Source: Hyphomicrobiales bacterium (GTDB taxonomy: Bacteria > Pseudomonadota > Alphaproteobacteria > Rhizobiales > Beijerinckiaceae). From it: a stretch of 64,000 nt of DNA. The position numbers and the translations under genes were made by a program. The stretch lies in the NCBI GenBank assembly GCA_027484605.1, contig JAIXSR010000150.1, forward strand, positions 124,001 through 188,000, written 5' to 3'. Every line of letters begins with the position of its first letter. Position 1 is the stretch's first letter. Below the pieces are notes generated by a model that worked only from the letters and a program-made list of their open reading frames with translations, was not told the DNA's origin and ran no database searches. Below, piece after piece: positions 62,770 to 64,000 of the stretch.

Positions 62770-64000
62770 ATGGTGGATCGGGTGCAGGGCCTCTACCACG
62801 GGATCGTGCTGGCCGGCAGGCGGGCCCGCCTTCTCCTTGCCGGTCTCTCAGGGCTGATCGCGGCCCTTGCCCTCCCCCCGCTCGACCTCCTGCCCGTTCT
62901 GGCCCTCGCCTTCCCGCTGCTCGTCTGGCTGGTCGATGCCGTCTACCAGGGTGAACTCGGTTTCCGCACCCGGCTGATCCAGGCCGGCCTTGTCGGCTGG
63001 GCTTTCGGCTTTGCCTATTTCACCGGTGGTCTCTGGTGGCTCGGGGCGGCATTCGTCACCGGCGGGCCGCAATTCATCTGGCTGCTGCCGCTGGGCGTGA
63101 TCGGCCTGCCGGCTTTCCTCGCCTTTTTCCCGGCTTTCGGCCTCGCTTTGGCCTTCCTGCTCTGGTCCCGCGGGGCGGGCAGGATCCTCGCTTTGGCCTT
63201 CGGCCTGGGTGTTTCGGAAAATCTCCGGAGCTGGGTCCTCACGGGCTTTCCCTGGAACAGTTTCGGCCAGGTCTTCGCCAACCATGTCGTGCTGGCCCAG
63301 TCCGCCGCCTGGATCGGCGCGAGCGGCCTCGGCCTGCTGGCGCTGGTGCTTTTCGCCGCGCCGGCAACCCTTGCGACAGGCCGGGGCCGGCAGACCCGCT
63401 GGGCGCCATCGGCTCTTGCCATTCTCGTGCTCGCCGGCATGGCGGGCTTCGGGCTCCTCCGGCTGAAGCCGACCGGCGGGCCTGGTGTCGATTTCGCCCT
63501 GCTTCCCGTGGCGCCTGAGACGCGGCTGCGCATCATGCAGCCCAATATTCCGCAGGATGCCAAGACCTTCGACACGCTGGGGCCCGACCTCCTGCGGCGC
63601 TATCTGGAGTTGAGTGATGCGGCCCGGGGTGCCCATGCCACCGGCATTGCCGATGTAACCCATCTCTTCTGGCCCGAATCGCCCTTTCCCTTCGTGCTGG
63701 AGCGCAACCAGGAAGCCCTCGCCGCGATCGGGCGGTTCCTGCCGGCGCGCACGCATCTGATCACGGGCGCGATCCGCGCCGAGGAGACCGGCCAGGCCCG
63801 GCCACGCTTCCGCTATTTCAACGCAATGCAGGTTCTCGACAAGACCGGCATCGTTGCCGGTTATGACAAGGTCCATCTCGTCCCGTTCGGGGAATACCTC
63901 CCCTTCGAGGATTGGCTGCGCGAGATCGGCCTGCAGCAATTCGTCTCGGTGATCGGCGGCTTCACCGCGAGCCCGGAACGCCGGCCGCTCGCCATACCCG
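62770..64000 (+). CDS. lnt: Apolipoprotein N-acyltransferase (partial, 3' end beyond window)
   Basis: The frame from ATG 62770 stays open to the window edge, giving about 410 residues. Five or more N-terminal membrane helices are visible (starting LLLAGLSGLIAALALPPLDLLPVLALAFPLLVWLVDAV). GLWWLGAAFV and LTGFPWNSFGQVFANHVVLAQSAAWIGASGL precede the nitrilase domain, which has LRIMQPNIPQD, FWPESPFPF with the catalytic Glu, and GYDKVHLVPFGEYLPFEDWLR with the catalytic Lys. The nitrilase Cys would lie beyond 64000. Lnt N-acylates lipoproteins in the inner membrane. The start is tentative: GGAGG lies 14 nt upstream, and the 117-bp gap from corC otherwise shows only an unsupported open frame. Confidence 0.92.
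   Translation, partial: MVDRVQGLYHGIVLAGRRARLLLAGLSGLIAALALPPLDLLPVLALAFPLLVWLVDAVYQGELGFRTRLIQAGLVGWAFGFAYFTGGLWWLGAAFVTGGPQFIWLLPLGVIGLPAFLAFFPAFGLALAFLLWSRGAGRILALAFGLGVSENLRSWVLTGFPWNSFGQVFANHVVLAQSAAWIGASGLGLLALVLFAAPATLATGRGRQTRWAPSALAILVLAGMAGFGLLRLKPTGGPGVDFALLPVAPETRLRIMQPNIPQDAKTFDTLGPDLLRRYLELSDAARGAHATGIADVTHLFWPESPFPFVLERNQEALAAIGRFLPARTHLITGAIRAEETGQARPRFRYFNAMQVLDKTGIVAGYDKVHLVPFGEYLPFEDWLREIGLQQFVSVIGGFTASPERRPLAIP

Noticed and set aside
62649-62954. Open frame overlapping the start of lnt (101 codons from ATG 62649)
   Set aside because: It overlaps the corC stop as ATGA but is low-complexity and runs out of frame through the conserved Lnt N-terminal helices.

Overview
The window is a gene-dense, GC-rich piece of an alphaproteobacterial chromosome, most likely Hyphomicrobiales (Rhizobiales) or a close relative. 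The main reasons are the hemE / pyruvate-dikinase-regulator junction that carries the replication origin in this class, two perfect copies of the alphaproteobacterial parS palindrome TGTTTCACGTGAAACA, and the class-typical strings ppsR-maf-aroE-coaE-dnaQ, mltA-smr next to a Tim44-like gene, and nfuA-tsaB-rimI-plsC-miaB-phoH-ybeY-corC-lnt. About 68 protein genes and one tRNA are present. I see no insertion sequence, prophage, integrase or CRISPR array, and every gene looks intact except lnt, which runs off the right edge.

Layout. 0-6.1 kb: metZ, a GhrA-type reductase, an inorganic-carbon module (SbtA-like transporter, SbtB/PII-like protein, beta-carbonic anhydrase), a DUF429 protein and a CitE-type lyase. 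6.1-13.1 kb: mtgA, ppa, a tyrosine-phosphatase-like protein, tRNA-Gly(GCC), prolyl-tRNA deacylase, thioredoxin-TPR (CnoX type), Lon-N-domain protein, Trm112-like protein, UbiH-type hydroxylase and tesB. 13.1-15.4 kb: glnK-amtB behind a sigma-54-type promoter and closed by a strong terminator. 15.5-22.4 kb: ftsK, lolA, exonuclease III, a response regulator coupled to a cyclic-nucleotide-binding protein, an L,D-transpeptidase and yggS. 22.5-26.7 kb: leuS-lptE-holA. 26.7-35.3 kb, leftward: hemE-hemJ, then rho-mnmE-mnmG-rsmG-parA-parB with both parS sites. 35.26-35.65 kb: the candidate oriC. 35.65-39.4 kb, rightward: ppsR-maf-aroE-coaE-dnaQ, meeting secB end to end. 39.4-45.1 kb: secB, fxsA, timA-mltA-smr, a PfkB/adenosine kinase and coaA. 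45.1-48.7 kb: hisB-DUF2628-hisH-hisA-hisF-hisE. 48.9-64 kb, all rightward: hslV, a polytopic membrane protein, hslU, a phosphoesterase, murJ, trpS, a UspA protein, nfuA, tsaB, rimI, plsC, miaB, phoH, ybeY, corC and partial lnt.

How it works together. The centre is the origin domain. Transcription runs away from the candidate oriC on both sides, parAB lies about 8 kb to its left, and the two parS sites about 4.3 and 6.3 kb to its left, the geometry ParB-dependent origin segregation needs. Flanking genes serve tRNA modification and charging, envelope building (mtgA, lolA, lptE, murJ, mltA, plsC, lnt), nitrogen sensing, histidine synthesis and heat-shock proteolysis. Most operons are tightly packed, with ATGA, GTGA or TGATG stop-start overlaps that imply translational coupling.

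The least conventional points are a multi-pass membrane protein coupled on both sides between hslV and hslU, a bicarbonate-uptake/PII/carbonic-anhydrase module in what looks like a non-cyanobacterial genome, a nested inverted repeat inside the candidate origin, and parS sites that are also coding sequence or sit on a start codon.
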